NCBI GenBank assembly: GCA_910588905.1
Contig: CAJURZ010000001.1
Coordinates: 163,598 to 207,831 of the forward strand
Reading direction: 5' to 3'
Length of the DNA stretch: 44,234 bases
Source: an uncultured Eggerthellaceae bacterium
Lineage (GTDB): Bacteria; Actinomycetota; Coriobacteriia; Coriobacteriales; Eggerthellaceae
Under the pieces are notes generated by a model. The model was not told the origin of the DNA. It saw only the letters and a program-made list of their open reading frames with translations, and ran no database searches. Position 1 is the stretch's first letter. Every line of letters begins with the position of its first letter. Positions 16,162 to 24,336 of this stretch are shown here, piece by piece. A program made the translations under genes and the position numbers.

Positions 16162-16178
16162 TGCGCGCTTTTTGCGCA
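16162..16178 (-). terminator. Possible weak terminator after recO
   Basis: TGCGC and GCGCA form a 5-bp GC-rich stem around an A-rich loop, 10 nt past the recO stop. A T-rich (ATCTTCTCTT) but interrupted tail follows. It plausibly marks the end of the long hrcA-to-recO unit, but the stem is short. Confidence 0.3.
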
Positions 16179-16187
16179 GCCGTCGGA

Positions 16188-16973
16188 TTATAGGCCAGAT
16201 GCCGTCTGGATACAACCACAAAGGCTGTAGAAAGCAGGAAGGGAGCGCAAGCGCAGGGAGGTCTGATGAGCGAACCATCGATGGGCCAGCTGCAAGACCT
16301 CCCAGGGCTCAGGCCCCGCTGAAGCCGCCAGGATGTCGTCGAAGGTGGCCCCCAAGAGCCATCCAGCCCGCAAGAGCGCAGACCCTTCCACGGGAGCCGT
16401 GCTCAAGAGCTGGGCGCACTCTCCGCAGAGGACGCCTCCATCCTCGTAGGAGAAGCGCCGAGGGCCTGCCTGGGCTTTTTGGAGCGGCTCTCCGCAACCC
16501 GCACAGGCCAGAAGCGATGGGCGCATCCCCAGAAAGCCCGTCAGCTTCAGCAGGTAAGCCGCCACCAGAAGCGGAGCCTGCTCATCGGAGGCATCCTCCA
16601 CCGCCGCGAAGGCCACCTGGGTCATGGGGAAGAGCCGAGGCACCTCCAGCTCTGGCTGGATGCAGCCATCTGCGGCCTCCGCCATCACCGAGGCCGCAGC
16701 GAAGCGGACCGGGTCAGCCAAGATCCGCTGGTGACTGCGCAGAAGCCTGGTCTCACGGACGATGTCCAGGTTCTTGCCCCGAGCGAAGGAGACCTGAACG
16801 CTATTGAACAGCTCCAAGCGGGCCGAATGAGCGGAGGTGGGCTTGCGCGCCCCCTTCGCGATGGCCTCAAGGGCGCTTCCAGAGGCGTCCATCAGATGCA
16901 GGATGAGGTCTGACTCCCCCAGCTTGATCTTGCGCAGGACCACCACCTGGGCATCCAGGGTCCTCTCAGCCAT
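16188..16973 (-). CDS. recO: DNA repair protein RecO
   Basis: A 261-residue RecO. It has an N-terminal OB fold (TLDAQVVVLRKIKLGESDLILHLMD, with the family GE(S/A)D motif) and a helical middle part. A C-terminal zinc site appears as CAGCG near residue 157 and CGEC near 182. RecO loads RecA onto SSB-covered DNA together with RecR. It starts 5 nt after the stop of the PASTA protein gene and near era, a common arrangement. Confidence 0.93.
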   Translation of the reverse strand: MAERTLDAQVVVLRKIKLGESDLILHLMDASGSALEAIAKGARKPTSAHSARLELFNSVQVSFARGKNLDIVRETRLLRSHQRILADPVRFAAASVMAEAADGCIQPELEVPRLFPMTQVAFAAVEDASDEQAPLLVAAYLLKLTGFLGMRPSLLACAGCGEPLQKAQAGPRRFSYEDGGVLCGECAQLLSTAPVEGSALLRAGWLLGATFDDILAASAGPEPWEVLQLAHRWFAHQTSLRLRSLPAFYSLCGCIQTASGL

Positions 16974-16978
16974 AGGCC

Positions 16979-18364
16979 CTAAGCTCGTCTGAGATCAGGG
17001 TTGATGGTGGCAAGGGTGCCGTCGGAGGAGAAGCTCATCTCTCCCTTGATGGTCTGTTCGTTGCCGTAGCGGGTCTCTGGCTGGGAACCGAACCAGGAAT
17101 GGGTCTCGAAGGGACGCATCACCGCGCGGAAGCTGCAGCCGTCCCCGCCGGTGTAGCTGACATCCTCCAGGGAGGTGAGCTCATAGGAAACGCCATTCAG
17201 GGTGTAGGTCTTCGCGCTGTTGAACCAATCCCGCGCCCAGGAGATGACCTCGGCAGCACGGCTCTTGGCTATATTGATGGTGACCTCAGACCCTGAAGGC
17301 AGCTCTGTCCCCTCGGCAGGGTCCGTGCCCAGCACGCTTCCCTCGGCCACATCTTCGGTATAGACATAGGCCACCACGAAGCCATAGCCCTCCGCCTCAA
17401 GGGCGGCTTGGGCCTCTTCCAGAGAGAGGTTCGCGGTAGCGGGAACGGTGAAGGGGATGGCCGCGGTCAGGGTGATGGTGGCCTGGGCCTTGGAGCGCGT
17501 GCCCACCTCAGGGCTCACGGTGATGATGGTGCCCGCAGCGTCATTGGACTTCTGCTCGACCACCTCGACGTTCTGGAAGCCCTCGGACTGCAAGAGGGCC
17601 AGAGCCTCTTCAGTGCCCTTCCCTACTACCTCGGGGATGGTGCGGGCGCACGAGACATCTATCACCACTTCGCTGCCTGCCTCAGCCCTCACCCCTGCCC
17701 CAGGACGGGACCCCAGCACGATGCCTTCCACGTCATCGGACTTCACCAGCACCTGGGACACCGCAAAGCCCGCTTCCTCGAGCCTCTCCGTTGCGTCCTG
17801 GGCCTTGAGCCCCACCACATCCGGCACCTGCTTGCCGCCCCAGAGCTCCAGAGAGTAGGTGGACACGGCGACCGCTGCGCCCACCAAGAGGATGGCGCAG
17901 ATGATGAGGATGGCGAAGAGCTTCTTGTTCCGGATGCGCCCTCCGGGCAGAGAGGGCTTCTTGCCCTCTTGGGAGCTCAGGGCGCTGTAGGACTTCTGCT
18001 GGGTGTCGGCCATCCCCGAGACCGGAGGGAACTCCTGGGTCTCTGACGGGGAGAGAGGATGGGTCAGGCTGGCGCTGGATGCGGTGAAGGCTTGAGCCTC
18101 TTCGACGAAACCCTCACCGAAGAAGCGGGTGTCATCCCCTACCAGTGGCCGCGTAGCCCCGTCGGGCACCCCCAGCTGCTGAGTGGCCTGATCATCATCC
18201 AGATCGATGGTGTCGGGGAGATCTTCCTCCTCAGAGAGTGCAGCCTTCACGGCTTCTGGTTGCAGAGCCTCTGTCTTTGCAAAGCCCAGCTCTAGCCCGC
18301 AACCATCGCAGAAGCGGGCCTGGTCCCTGTTCACCGTTGCGCAACGAGGGCAGATCATAGCCAT
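16979..18364 (-). CDS. Zinc-ribbon, single-span membrane protein with PASTA domains
   Basis: A 461-residue protein. It starts with a zinc ribbon (CPRC at residues 5-8, CDGC at 19-22), then an acidic disordered cytoplasmic stretch with Thr/Ser. A Lys/Arg cluster and one membrane helix follow (about 149-169). Outside lie three PASTA repeats (about 178-378), each with the GxxxxxA xxxLxxxGF pattern, and a unique C-terminal domain of about 80 residues. PASTA repeats bind muropeptides or lipid II, usually on Ser/Thr kinases or PBPs, but no kinase motif is present here. It may be a wall sensor or scaffold; the function is not known. The GTG at 18376 overlaps the era stop by 4 nt (GTGA); the ATG at 18364, downstream of GGAG, was preferred. 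Confidence 0.8.
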   Translation of the reverse strand: MAMICPRCATVNRDQARFCDGCGLELGFAKTEALQPEAVKAALSEEEDLPDTIDLDDDQATQQLGVPDGATRPLVGDDTRFFGEGFVEEAQAFTASSASLTHPLSPSETQEFPPVSGMADTQQKSYSALSSQEGKKPSLPGGRIRNKKLFAILIICAILLVGAAVAVSTYSLELWGGKQVPDVVGLKAQDATERLEEAGFAVSQVLVKSDDVEGIVLGSRPGAGVRAEAGSEVVIDVSCARTIPEVVGKGTEEALALLQSEGFQNVEVVEQKSNDAAGTIITVSPEVGTRSKAQATITLTAAIPFTVPATANLSLEEAQAALEAEGYGFVVAYVYTEDVAEGSVLGTDPAEGTELPSGSEVTINIAKSRAAEVISWARDWFNSAKTYTLNGVSYELTSLEDVSYTGGDGCSFRAVMRPFETHSWFGSQPETRYGNEQTIKGEMSFSSDGTLATINPDLRRA

Positions 18365-18372
18365 CTGATAAG

Positions 18373-19335
18373 TCACTCCATGTATCCGAGGCGCCTGATC
18401 TCATGCTCATCCTTGCGCCAGTTCTTCTTGACCTTCACCTTTAGGCCCAAATAGACCCGCTTGTGGAACATCTGCTCCAGATCAGCCCGGGATCGGGTCC
18501 CTATCTGCTTGACCTGAGCGCCCTTCGCGCCGATGAGCATGGCCTTCTGGCTGTCCCGCTCGACGAAGATGGAGGCCTCGGCCCGCAGAAGGCTGCGGCC
18601 GTCTTCCAGCTCATCCACCTTGACCCCCACCGAATGGGGCACTTCCTCACGGAAATGGCGCAGGACCTTCTCGCGCACCACCTCAGCGATCATGGTCTCC
18701 AAGGCCACATCCGAGACCGCGTCTTCGGGGAACCATAGAGGGCCTTCAGGCAGGAGCTGCAAGACCTCATCCAAGAAGGCGCCCGTATTGTAGCCGGAGA
18801 CCGCCGAGAGGGATACCACAGCGTCCCAAGGAGCCAGATCCCGAGCCCGCTCGAACTGCTGGGCCGTCTGATCGGAAGAGGCGATGTCGGATTTGGAGAG
18901 CACGAGCATCTTCGCTGCCGGGCTGGCCGCTACAGAAGCAGCCACCCATTCGTCTCCCGCTCCTACGGGCTTGGTGGAATCCACCACCATGGCCACGATA
19001 TCCACATCATCCAAAGCCGAAGCGGCCTGGGCATTCAACTGCTCCCCCAGAAGGTCGTGGGGCTTATGGAGGCCCGGGGTGTCAACGAAGACCATCTGGG
19101 ATGCCGGTAGCGTGAGGATGCCCCGGATGCGGTTGCGGGTGGTCTGGGGCGTGGCGGAGGTGATAGCCACCTTCTGGCCCACTAGGGCATTCATGAGCGT
19201 GGATTTGCCTGCATTCGGCCGCCCGCAGAGGGCGATGAAACCAGAACGGAACCCCGGCGGGGCGCTCAAGGTCCCTTCGCCGTCAGACAGGGGGTTCTCT
19301 GCGAAGAATGCATCCAGGTCCACGAGAAGGCTCAC
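18373..19335 (-). CDS. era: GTPase Era
   Basis: A 320-residue Era with G1 GRPNAGKST near residue 37, a T-containing G2 region (TTRNRIRG), G3 DTPG, and a G4 that reads SKSD instead of NKxD. The C-terminal KH domain has GAKGAQVKQIGTRSR. Era binds 16S rRNA during 30S maturation. The frame extends upstream, but the GTG at 19335, overlapping the dgkA stop as GTGA, gives the expected protein with a short extra N-terminus (VSLLVDLDAFF). It belongs to the coupled chain phoH-ybeY-dgkA-era-PASTA. Confidence 0.95.
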   Translation of the reverse strand: MSLLVDLDAFFAENPLSDGEGTLSAPPGFRSGFIALCGRPNAGKSTLMNALVGQKVAITSATPQTTRNRIRGILTLPASQMVFVDTPGLHKPHDLLGEQLNAQAASALDDVDIVAMVVDSTKPVGAGDEWVAASVAASPAAKMLVLSKSDIASSDQTAQQFERARDLAPWDAVVSLSAVSGYNTGAFLDEVLQLLPEGPLWFPEDAVSDVALETMIAEVVREKVLRHFREEVPHSVGVKVDELEDGRSLLRAEASIFVERDSQKAMLIGAKGAQVKQIGTRSRADLEQMFHKRVYLGLKVKVKKNWRKDEHEIRRLGYME

Positions 19336-19760
19336 CCCACTCCCCAGAGAGCCAGCAGCTTCGGCACGAAGACGATGCAGGCGATGACCACTGAGCCGAG
19401 GGCTGCCACATAGACCGAAGCCGCCGCACAATCCTTGGCCCGCTTCGCCAATTCGCTCCATTCCGGAGAGATGAGGTCTATGGCGGATTCCACCGCAGTA
19501 TTGGCCAGCTCCAGGGCGAAGACGCCTATGATGCACAGGACGATGGCGCACCATTCCGCAGTGCTGATCCCCAGGACTACGCTCAGGACGATGGCCAGGA
19601 TGGCGAAGAGGGCATGGATCTTGAAGTTACGCTGGGTGATGAGCCCGTAGCGCAGGCCGTCTTGGGCACAGGAGAAGGCATGGCCCAGGGTGAACCGGCT
19701 CGCGTCCCCCACATGGCGAACGTAGCGCTTCTGCTGGTTGTCATCCTGGTGTACTGTCAC
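19332..19760 (-). CDS. dgkA: Diacylglycerol/undecaprenol kinase family protein
   Basis: A 142-residue integral membrane protein of the DgkA family. Three hydrophobic helices are visible, along with the family motifs E-x-ANTAVESAIDL (near residues 84-95) and AKDCAAASV (near 109-117). Gram-positive members mostly phosphorylate undecaprenol and so feed the lipid carrier for wall synthesis; the substrate here is inferred. The start is a GTG overlapping the ybeY stop (GTGA). The ybeY-dgkA-era order is common in Gram-positive bacteria. Confidence 0.92.
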   Translation of the reverse strand: MTVHQDDNQQKRYVRHVGDASRFTLGHAFSCAQDGLRYGLITQRNFKIHALFAILAIVLSVVLGISTAEWCAIVLCIIGVFALELANTAVESAIDLISPEWSELAKRAKDCAAASVYVAALGSVVIACIVFVPKLLALWGVG

Positions 19761-20221
19761 CGGCCACCTTCGATCCCCTGCCTCCAGGAGGCGAGGATAT
19801 CCTCTTGGAGCCCCTCCATCACCTGGGCTTCCTCTTCTTCAATGTGGTCATAGCCTATCAGATGGAGGAGGCCATGGACGAGGAGGGTGTCTATCTCCTG
19901 GGCCAGAGCGTGCCCGAGCTCTGATGCCTGCGCGGCTGCCACATCGGGAGCGATGATGATATCCCCCGCTTCGAAACCCTCTTCCTCCTGGGGGAAGCCA
20001 TCATCGAGGTTGTCGCATTCGAAGGAGAGGACATCCGTTGGCCCCTGCTTGCCGCGGAATCCCTCATTCAGGCGCGCCATCTCCTCATCTGTCACGAAGG
20101 TGACGGATACCTCAGAGGGATCGGGGAGCTCAAGCTGGTCTGCAGCGAAGGCGATGAGCCGCTCTACCCGAGATGCGTCTATGAGGCCTTCGCCATGGTC
20201 TACGGTGATGAGCGCTTCCAT
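19757..20221 (-). CDS. ybeY: Endoribonuclease YbeY
   Basis: A 154-residue YbeY with the complete metal site HGLLHLIGYDH near residue 114 and the upstream motif GPTDVLSFE. YbeY acts in 16S rRNA 3'-end maturation and ribosome quality control. The ATG at 20221 is preferred because GAAGGAG lies 5 nt upstream; a GTG at 20227, which overlaps the phoH stop, would add two residues. Confidence 0.95.
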   Translation of the reverse strand: MEALITVDHGEGLIDASRVERLIAFAADQLELPDPSEVSVTFVTDEEMARLNEGFRGKQGPTDVLSFECDNLDDGFPQEEEGFEAGDIIIAPDVAAAQASELGHALAQEIDTLLVHGLLHLIGYDHIEEEEAQVMEGLQEDILASWRQGIEGGR

Positions 20222-20223
20222 GC

Positions 20224-21189
20224 TCACTCCTTCGAAGCGTGCGCCTCATAGGCGGCGATGATCTGGGATACCAGGGAATTGCGGACCACGTCCTTGCCGT
20301 CCAGACGGCAGAGCGCTATCTCCTCGATCCCCTGGAGCACATCAAGGGCTTGACGGAGCCCGGATGCCCCGCCGCTCAGATCGCTCTGGCTCATATCGCC
20401 GGTGATGACCATCTTGGAACCCGATCCCAAGCGCGTGAGGAACATCTTCATCTGCTCCCGCGTAGCATTCTGGGCCTCATCCAAGATGATGAAGCTGCTG
20501 CTCAACGTGCGACCGCGCATGAATGCCAGAGGGGCTATCTCTATGATACCCCGCTCGATGAGGCCGCCCGCGCGATCGGCATCCATCATGGCGAAGAGGG
20601 CATCGTAGAGGGGACGGATGTAGGGGTCCACCTTCTCCGTGAGGGTGCCTGGCAAGAAGCCCAGGTTCTCCCCCGCTTCCACGATGGGACGAGAGAAGAT
20701 GAGGCGGTCCACCTCCTTGCGCTCCAAGGCCGCCACAGCCAACGCCATGGCCAGATAGGTCTTGCCGGTGCCCGCGCAGCCCACCGCGAAGGTGATGTCG
20801 TGATCCCTCACGGCATCCACATAGCGCTTCTGCCCCTCGGTCTTCGGCCGGATGACCCGGCCCTTATGGGCCAAGATCACATCCTGGCGCAACAAGCTGG
20901 GGCTCAGGTGGGCGCTGCGCGTGAGGCCCATGAGGTTGCGCACAGCCGCACTGTCCAGGGTCTGACCCGACTGGATGGCGGCGACCATCTCCGAGAAGAG
21001 CGTAACGAGGGCCTCCCGGTCCGCCTCGCTGCCGGTGATGGATATCTCAGAGCCCTGGAGGGATACCTTCGCCGAGAAGGAATCCTGGATCAGGCGCAAG
21101 AGCTCATCGGCGATACCCGTGATAGAGACCATGGGGACATCAGGCGGAATGGTCAGCTTGGTGATGAGCATCTCTGTCATAGGTGACAT
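20224..21189 (-). CDS. phoH: PhoH-like ATPase (PhoH/PhoL)
   Basis: A 321-residue PhoH-family ATPase. An N-terminal KH-like region (about 15-95) precedes the ATPase, which has Walker A GCAGTGKTYLA near residue 136 and Walker B FIILDEAQN near 237. The exact cellular role is uncertain; its position before ybeY is conserved and points to RNA metabolism. Two starts are possible: ATG 21189 (used) and ATG 21180, the latter overlapping the mtaB stop as ATGA. Confidence 0.94.
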   Translation of the reverse strand: MSPMTEMLITKLTIPPDVPMVSITGIADELLRLIQDSFSAKVSLQGSEISITGSEADREALVTLFSEMVAAIQSGQTLDSAAVRNLMGLTRSAHLSPSLLRQDVILAHKGRVIRPKTEGQKRYVDAVRDHDITFAVGCAGTGKTYLAMALAVAALERKEVDRLIFSRPIVEAGENLGFLPGTLTEKVDPYIRPLYDALFAMMDADRAGGLIERGIIEIAPLAFMRGRTLSSSFIILDEAQNATREQMKMFLTRLGSGSKMVITGDMSQSDLSGGASGLRQALDVLQGIEEIALCRLDGKDVVRNSLVSQIIAAYEAHASKE

Positions 21190-22394
21190 TCTAGCATCCC
21201 CGGGACCATCTCCACCTCCAGGAGCGCACCCACCGCAAGCTCAGGTGAGACCGGCACCTCATGGTAGCTCTCCGTGCGCCCCCCGCCTTCCCGCTCGACT
21301 ACCACCCTCTCCCAGCTGCCGAGGCGACCGACGAGGTCAAGGTGGCGAAGCTCATCTGAGAGCGCCCGCAAGACGCGAGCGCGCTCCTGCTTGACAGCGA
21401 AGGGGATCTGGTCAGAGCGCTCAGCTGCTGGGGTTCCCGCTCGCAGGGAGTACGGGAACACATGGATCTTGGAGAAGGCAGCCTCCTCGCAGAGGCTCAA
21501 GGTGGCCTGGAAGTCCTCTTCCGTCTCCCCCGGGAACCCTACGATGACATCCGTGGTCAGGCTCAAGGAAGGCAAGAGCCCTCTCAGGAGCGCAACGGTG
21601 GCAACGAATCCCTCTCTGCTGTAGCGGCGCCCCATCTGATGGAGCACCCGGGAGCTGCCCGACTGCAACGGCAGATGGAGGTGGCGGCAGATGAGGCCGC
21701 GTGAGCGGGCTATCACCCCGGCCAGCTCTTCGGTGACATCCTGAGGTTCCAGGCTGGAGAGGCGCATCCGGGAAGAGGAGCCCCAGGGCACCTCTTCCAG
21801 CAAGCGCTCGAGGAGATCGGGAAGCCTCCTGCCTGCGTGCTCATAGGCCCCCAGATTGATGCCCGTGAGCACCACTTCGGGCACCCCCTCCTCCACCAGA
21901 GAGCGGCATCGGGCGATGACCTCATCGGCGGCAACGCTTCGGGCAGCCCCCCGCGCCACATGGACGATGCAGTAGGTGCAGGCATTATCGCAACCATCCT
22001 GCACCTTGACCCCCACCCGCACCCGGTCTGCGGAAGGGATGGCCGAAGGACCAGGCTGCTCCTCCGCCGCATGCTGGAGCTCTTCCAAGAGATCAGGCTT
22101 CGCGAGGACGCGCACGCGCTCGTCCATGGCCTGATAGGTGGCCGCATCCAACGCAGCAGCGCAGCCGGTCACATAGACGGTGGCGCGAGGGTTCTGGCGG
22201 AGAGCCCGGCGAACGGCCTTGCGGGTCTTCTTCTCGGCCTCGCCGGTGACCGTGCAGGTGTTCACCACGACCACCTGGGCCCCTTGCTCCGTGCGCTCTT
22301 GGAAGCCGCGAGCGCGCAAGGCCGCCTCGAAGCGATCGGATTCCACCCGATTCACCTTGCAACCCAGGTTGACCACCTTAAAGGTTCGAGGCAT
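21177..22394 (-). CDS. mtaB: tRNA t6A37 methylthiotransferase MtaB
   Basis: A 405-residue methylthiotransferase. It has the N-terminal signature NLGCKVNRVES, cluster cysteines in NTCTVT and TGCAA, and the radical SAM motif CDNACTYC near residue 135. LGCKVN with CTVT distinguishes MtaB (YqeV), which makes ms2t6A at position 37 of ANN-decoding tRNAs, from MiaB and RimO. It directly follows rsmE and overlaps the phoH start. It is a paralogue of rimO (3831-5108) in the same window. Confidence 0.93.
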   Translation of the reverse strand: MPRTFKVVNLGCKVNRVESDRFEAALRARGFQERTEQGAQVVVVNTCTVTGEAEKKTRKAVRRALRQNPRATVYVTGCAAALDAATYQAMDERVRVLAKPDLLEELQHAAEEQPGPSAIPSADRVRVGVKVQDGCDNACTYCIVHVARGAARSVAADEVIARCRSLVEEGVPEVVLTGINLGAYEHAGRRLPDLLERLLEEVPWGSSSRMRLSSLEPQDVTEELAGVIARSRGLICRHLHLPLQSGSSRVLHQMGRRYSREGFVATVALLRGLLPSLSLTTDVIVGFPGETEEDFQATLSLCEEAAFSKIHVFPYSLRAGTPAAERSDQIPFAVKQERARVLRALSDELRHLDLVGRLGSWERVVVEREGGGRTESYHEVPVSPELAVGALLEVEMVPGMLECHL

Positions 22395-23174
22395 CTACAA
22401 GCACCCGAGCTCGTAGAGGGCAAGGGCCGCTGCCACCACTCCCGCCGTCTCCGTGCGCAGGATGGATGAGCCCAACGACACCACAGAGGCCCGAGGATTG
22501 CAGGTAAGGAGCTGATCCACCTCAGAAGAGGCAAGGCCGCCTTCTGGCCCCACGACCACCGCCAGGCGCACATCAGAGGGGTGGGCCGCTCCGCACGCTT
22601 CCCTCCCCTTTCGGATGGCATCTCCCATGCGCACATCCAGCGGCGCCTCCTCCCAGCAGATGGCTACCGCCGTAGCCTCTGCCAGCAATGCGCAGGCTTC
22701 CTCCACCGTGCGGAGGGGGGATATCTCCGGGATAGCCGGTTGGCCGGATTGCATGGCAGCGCTCTTGGCGATGGCTTGCCAGCGGCGGGCGCGCTTCTCC
22801 TCCTTGGCGCCATCCAGCTTGACCACGGACCGCTCGCAGGCAAGCGGCATGAAAGCGGCTACCCCCAATTCCGTGCCTTGGCGTATCACCGCATCCATCT
22901 TGTCGCCCTTGGCAAGGCCTTGGACGAGCAGGACCTGCGGACGCGCAGGCACATCCTCCCTACGACAGATGCGCACGGTCAGACCATCGGCAGTATCTTC
23001 GACCTGGCATTCGAAGTAATCCCCGGCGCCATCGACCACGGCGATATGCTCACCGGGAGCAAGGCGCAGCACGCGAACGTGCTTGGCATCCTCAGGGGTC
23101 AAGCGCAAGGGGAAGACGGCATCCGTCTCCTGGGCTAAGACCTGCTCTTCCAAGAACAGCTGATGAAGGGACAT
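22395..23174 (-). CDS. rsmE: 16S rRNA (uracil-1498-N3)-methyltransferase
   Basis: A 259-residue RsmE. A PUA-like N-terminal domain (HVRVLRLAPGEHIAVVDG) precedes a SPOUT/trefoil-knot C-terminus with VVVGPEGG near 205 and LGSSILRTETA near 238. It methylates m3U1498 of 16S rRNA. It lies 17 bp downstream of dnaJ and ends right at the mtaB start, the same dnaJ-rsmE-mtaB order seen in Bacillus and relatives. Confidence 0.95.
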   Translation of the reverse strand: MSLHQLFLEEQVLAQETDAVFPLRLTPEDAKHVRVLRLAPGEHIAVVDGAGDYFECQVEDTADGLTVRICRREDVPARPQVLLVQGLAKGDKMDAVIRQGTELGVAAFMPLACERSVVKLDGAKEEKRARRWQAIAKSAAMQSGQPAIPEISPLRTVEEACALLAEATAVAICWEEAPLDVRMGDAIRKGREACGAAHPSDVRLAVVVGPEGGLASSEVDQLLTCNPRASVVSLGSSILRTETAGVVAAALALYELGCL

Positions 23175-23191
23175 GATCGCTCTTGGGGCCT

Positions 23192-24325
23192 CTAGCCGAA
23201 GAAGTCCTTGAGCTTCTCCAAGGGCGAGCGCTCTCCCTGGGTCTCCTCCCCCATCTCCAGGGCCAGCTTCTCCAACAGCCCCCGCTCCTTCTTATTGAGC
23301 TTCTTCGGGATCTTGACGCTCACATGCACGTAGAGATTCCCACGAGCAGAGCTGCGAAGCCGCGGCATGCCACGGCCCTTCACCTTGAGGACATCGCCGG
23401 ATTGGGTGCCTTCGGGCACCTTGACCTCCACCTCTTCACCTTCCATGATGCCATCCACCGTGATGCGGGCGCCCAGGGCTGCTTGGATCATGGAGACAGT
23501 GACCGCCACATGGAGATCATCCCCGTCTCGCTGGAAATAGTCATCGGGCTGGATGCGGATGGTGACGATGAGGTCCCCAGATGAAGCCCCCCGCATGCCC
23601 GCTTCGCCCAGATCGGGAACGCGCATCTGCTGACCGTCCCTGATCCCGGCGGGGATATCCACAGAGACCTTCTGCCTATCAGGCACCCGGCCTTGGCCCT
23701 GACACTCCTCGCAGGCCCCCTCTATGACCTTCCCCGTGCCTTCGCACTCTGAGCAGGTGGTGCTTGATTGCATGTCGCCGAACATGGTGCGCTGCACCAC
23801 GGTCACGCGCCCAGACCCTCCGCACCTCTCACAGGCCTTCTCGGTACCACCGTCACCCATGCCTGAGCCTTCACAATCAGCACAGGTGGCCAGGCGGTCA
23901 TAGATGATCTCCTTGGAGGTGCCCCGGGCCGCGTCTTCCAAGGTCACCGTGATGCCGAGCCCCATGTCCCGGCCCTCGCGGCGCACCTGCTGGGAGCGGG
24001 CGGCACCCCCGAAGAACGTAGAGAAGATATCCCCCATGCCTCCGAAGCCACCGAAGATGTCTTCGAAATCAACATAGCCCGGACCTGATCCCGCGGCACC
24101 GGGGATGGTGCCGAAGCGATCATACTGAGCTCGCTTATGGGCATCCGAGAGCACGTCATAGGCCTCGTTGAGCTCCTTGAACTCCTCTTCCGCATTGGCG
24201 GACTTGTTCACATCCGGATGAAGCTCCCGGGCCCGATGGCGGAACGCCTTCTTGATCTCAGCCTCTGAGGCATCCCTGCTGACGCCGAGTATCTCATAGA
24301 GGTCCTTCTGTGCGGTTGCTGGCAT
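23192..24325 (-). CDS. dnaJ: Chaperone protein DnaJ
   Basis: A full-length 377-residue type I DnaJ. It has a J domain with the HPD motif at about residues 36-38, a Gly/Phe-rich linker (FGGFGGMGDIFSTFFGG), and four CxxCxGxG zinc repeats (the first is CADCEGSG near 147). Two C-terminal substrate-binding domains follow. It stimulates DnaK ATPase. GGGGATAG precedes the ATG. It lies 11 bp after hrcA, with no grpE or dnaK between or nearby, so this looks like a stand-alone hrcA-dnaJ unit under the CIRCE-like operator. Confidence 0.96.
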   Translation of the reverse strand: MPATAQKDLYEILGVSRDASEAEIKKAFRHRARELHPDVNKSANAEEEFKELNEAYDVLSDAHKRAQYDRFGTIPGAAGSGPGYVDFEDIFGGFGGMGDIFSTFFGGAARSQQVRREGRDMGLGITVTLEDAARGTSKEIIYDRLATCADCEGSGMGDGGTEKACERCGGSGRVTVVQRTMFGDMQSSTTCSECEGTGKVIEGACEECQGQGRVPDRQKVSVDIPAGIRDGQQMRVPDLGEAGMRGASSGDLIVTIRIQPDDYFQRDGDDLHVAVTVSMIQAALGARITVDGIMEGEEVEVKVPEGTQSGDVLKVKGRGMPRLRSSARGNLYVHVSVKIPKKLNKKERGLLEKLALEMGEETQGERSPLEKLKDFFG

Positions 24326-24336
24326 CTTCTATCCCC

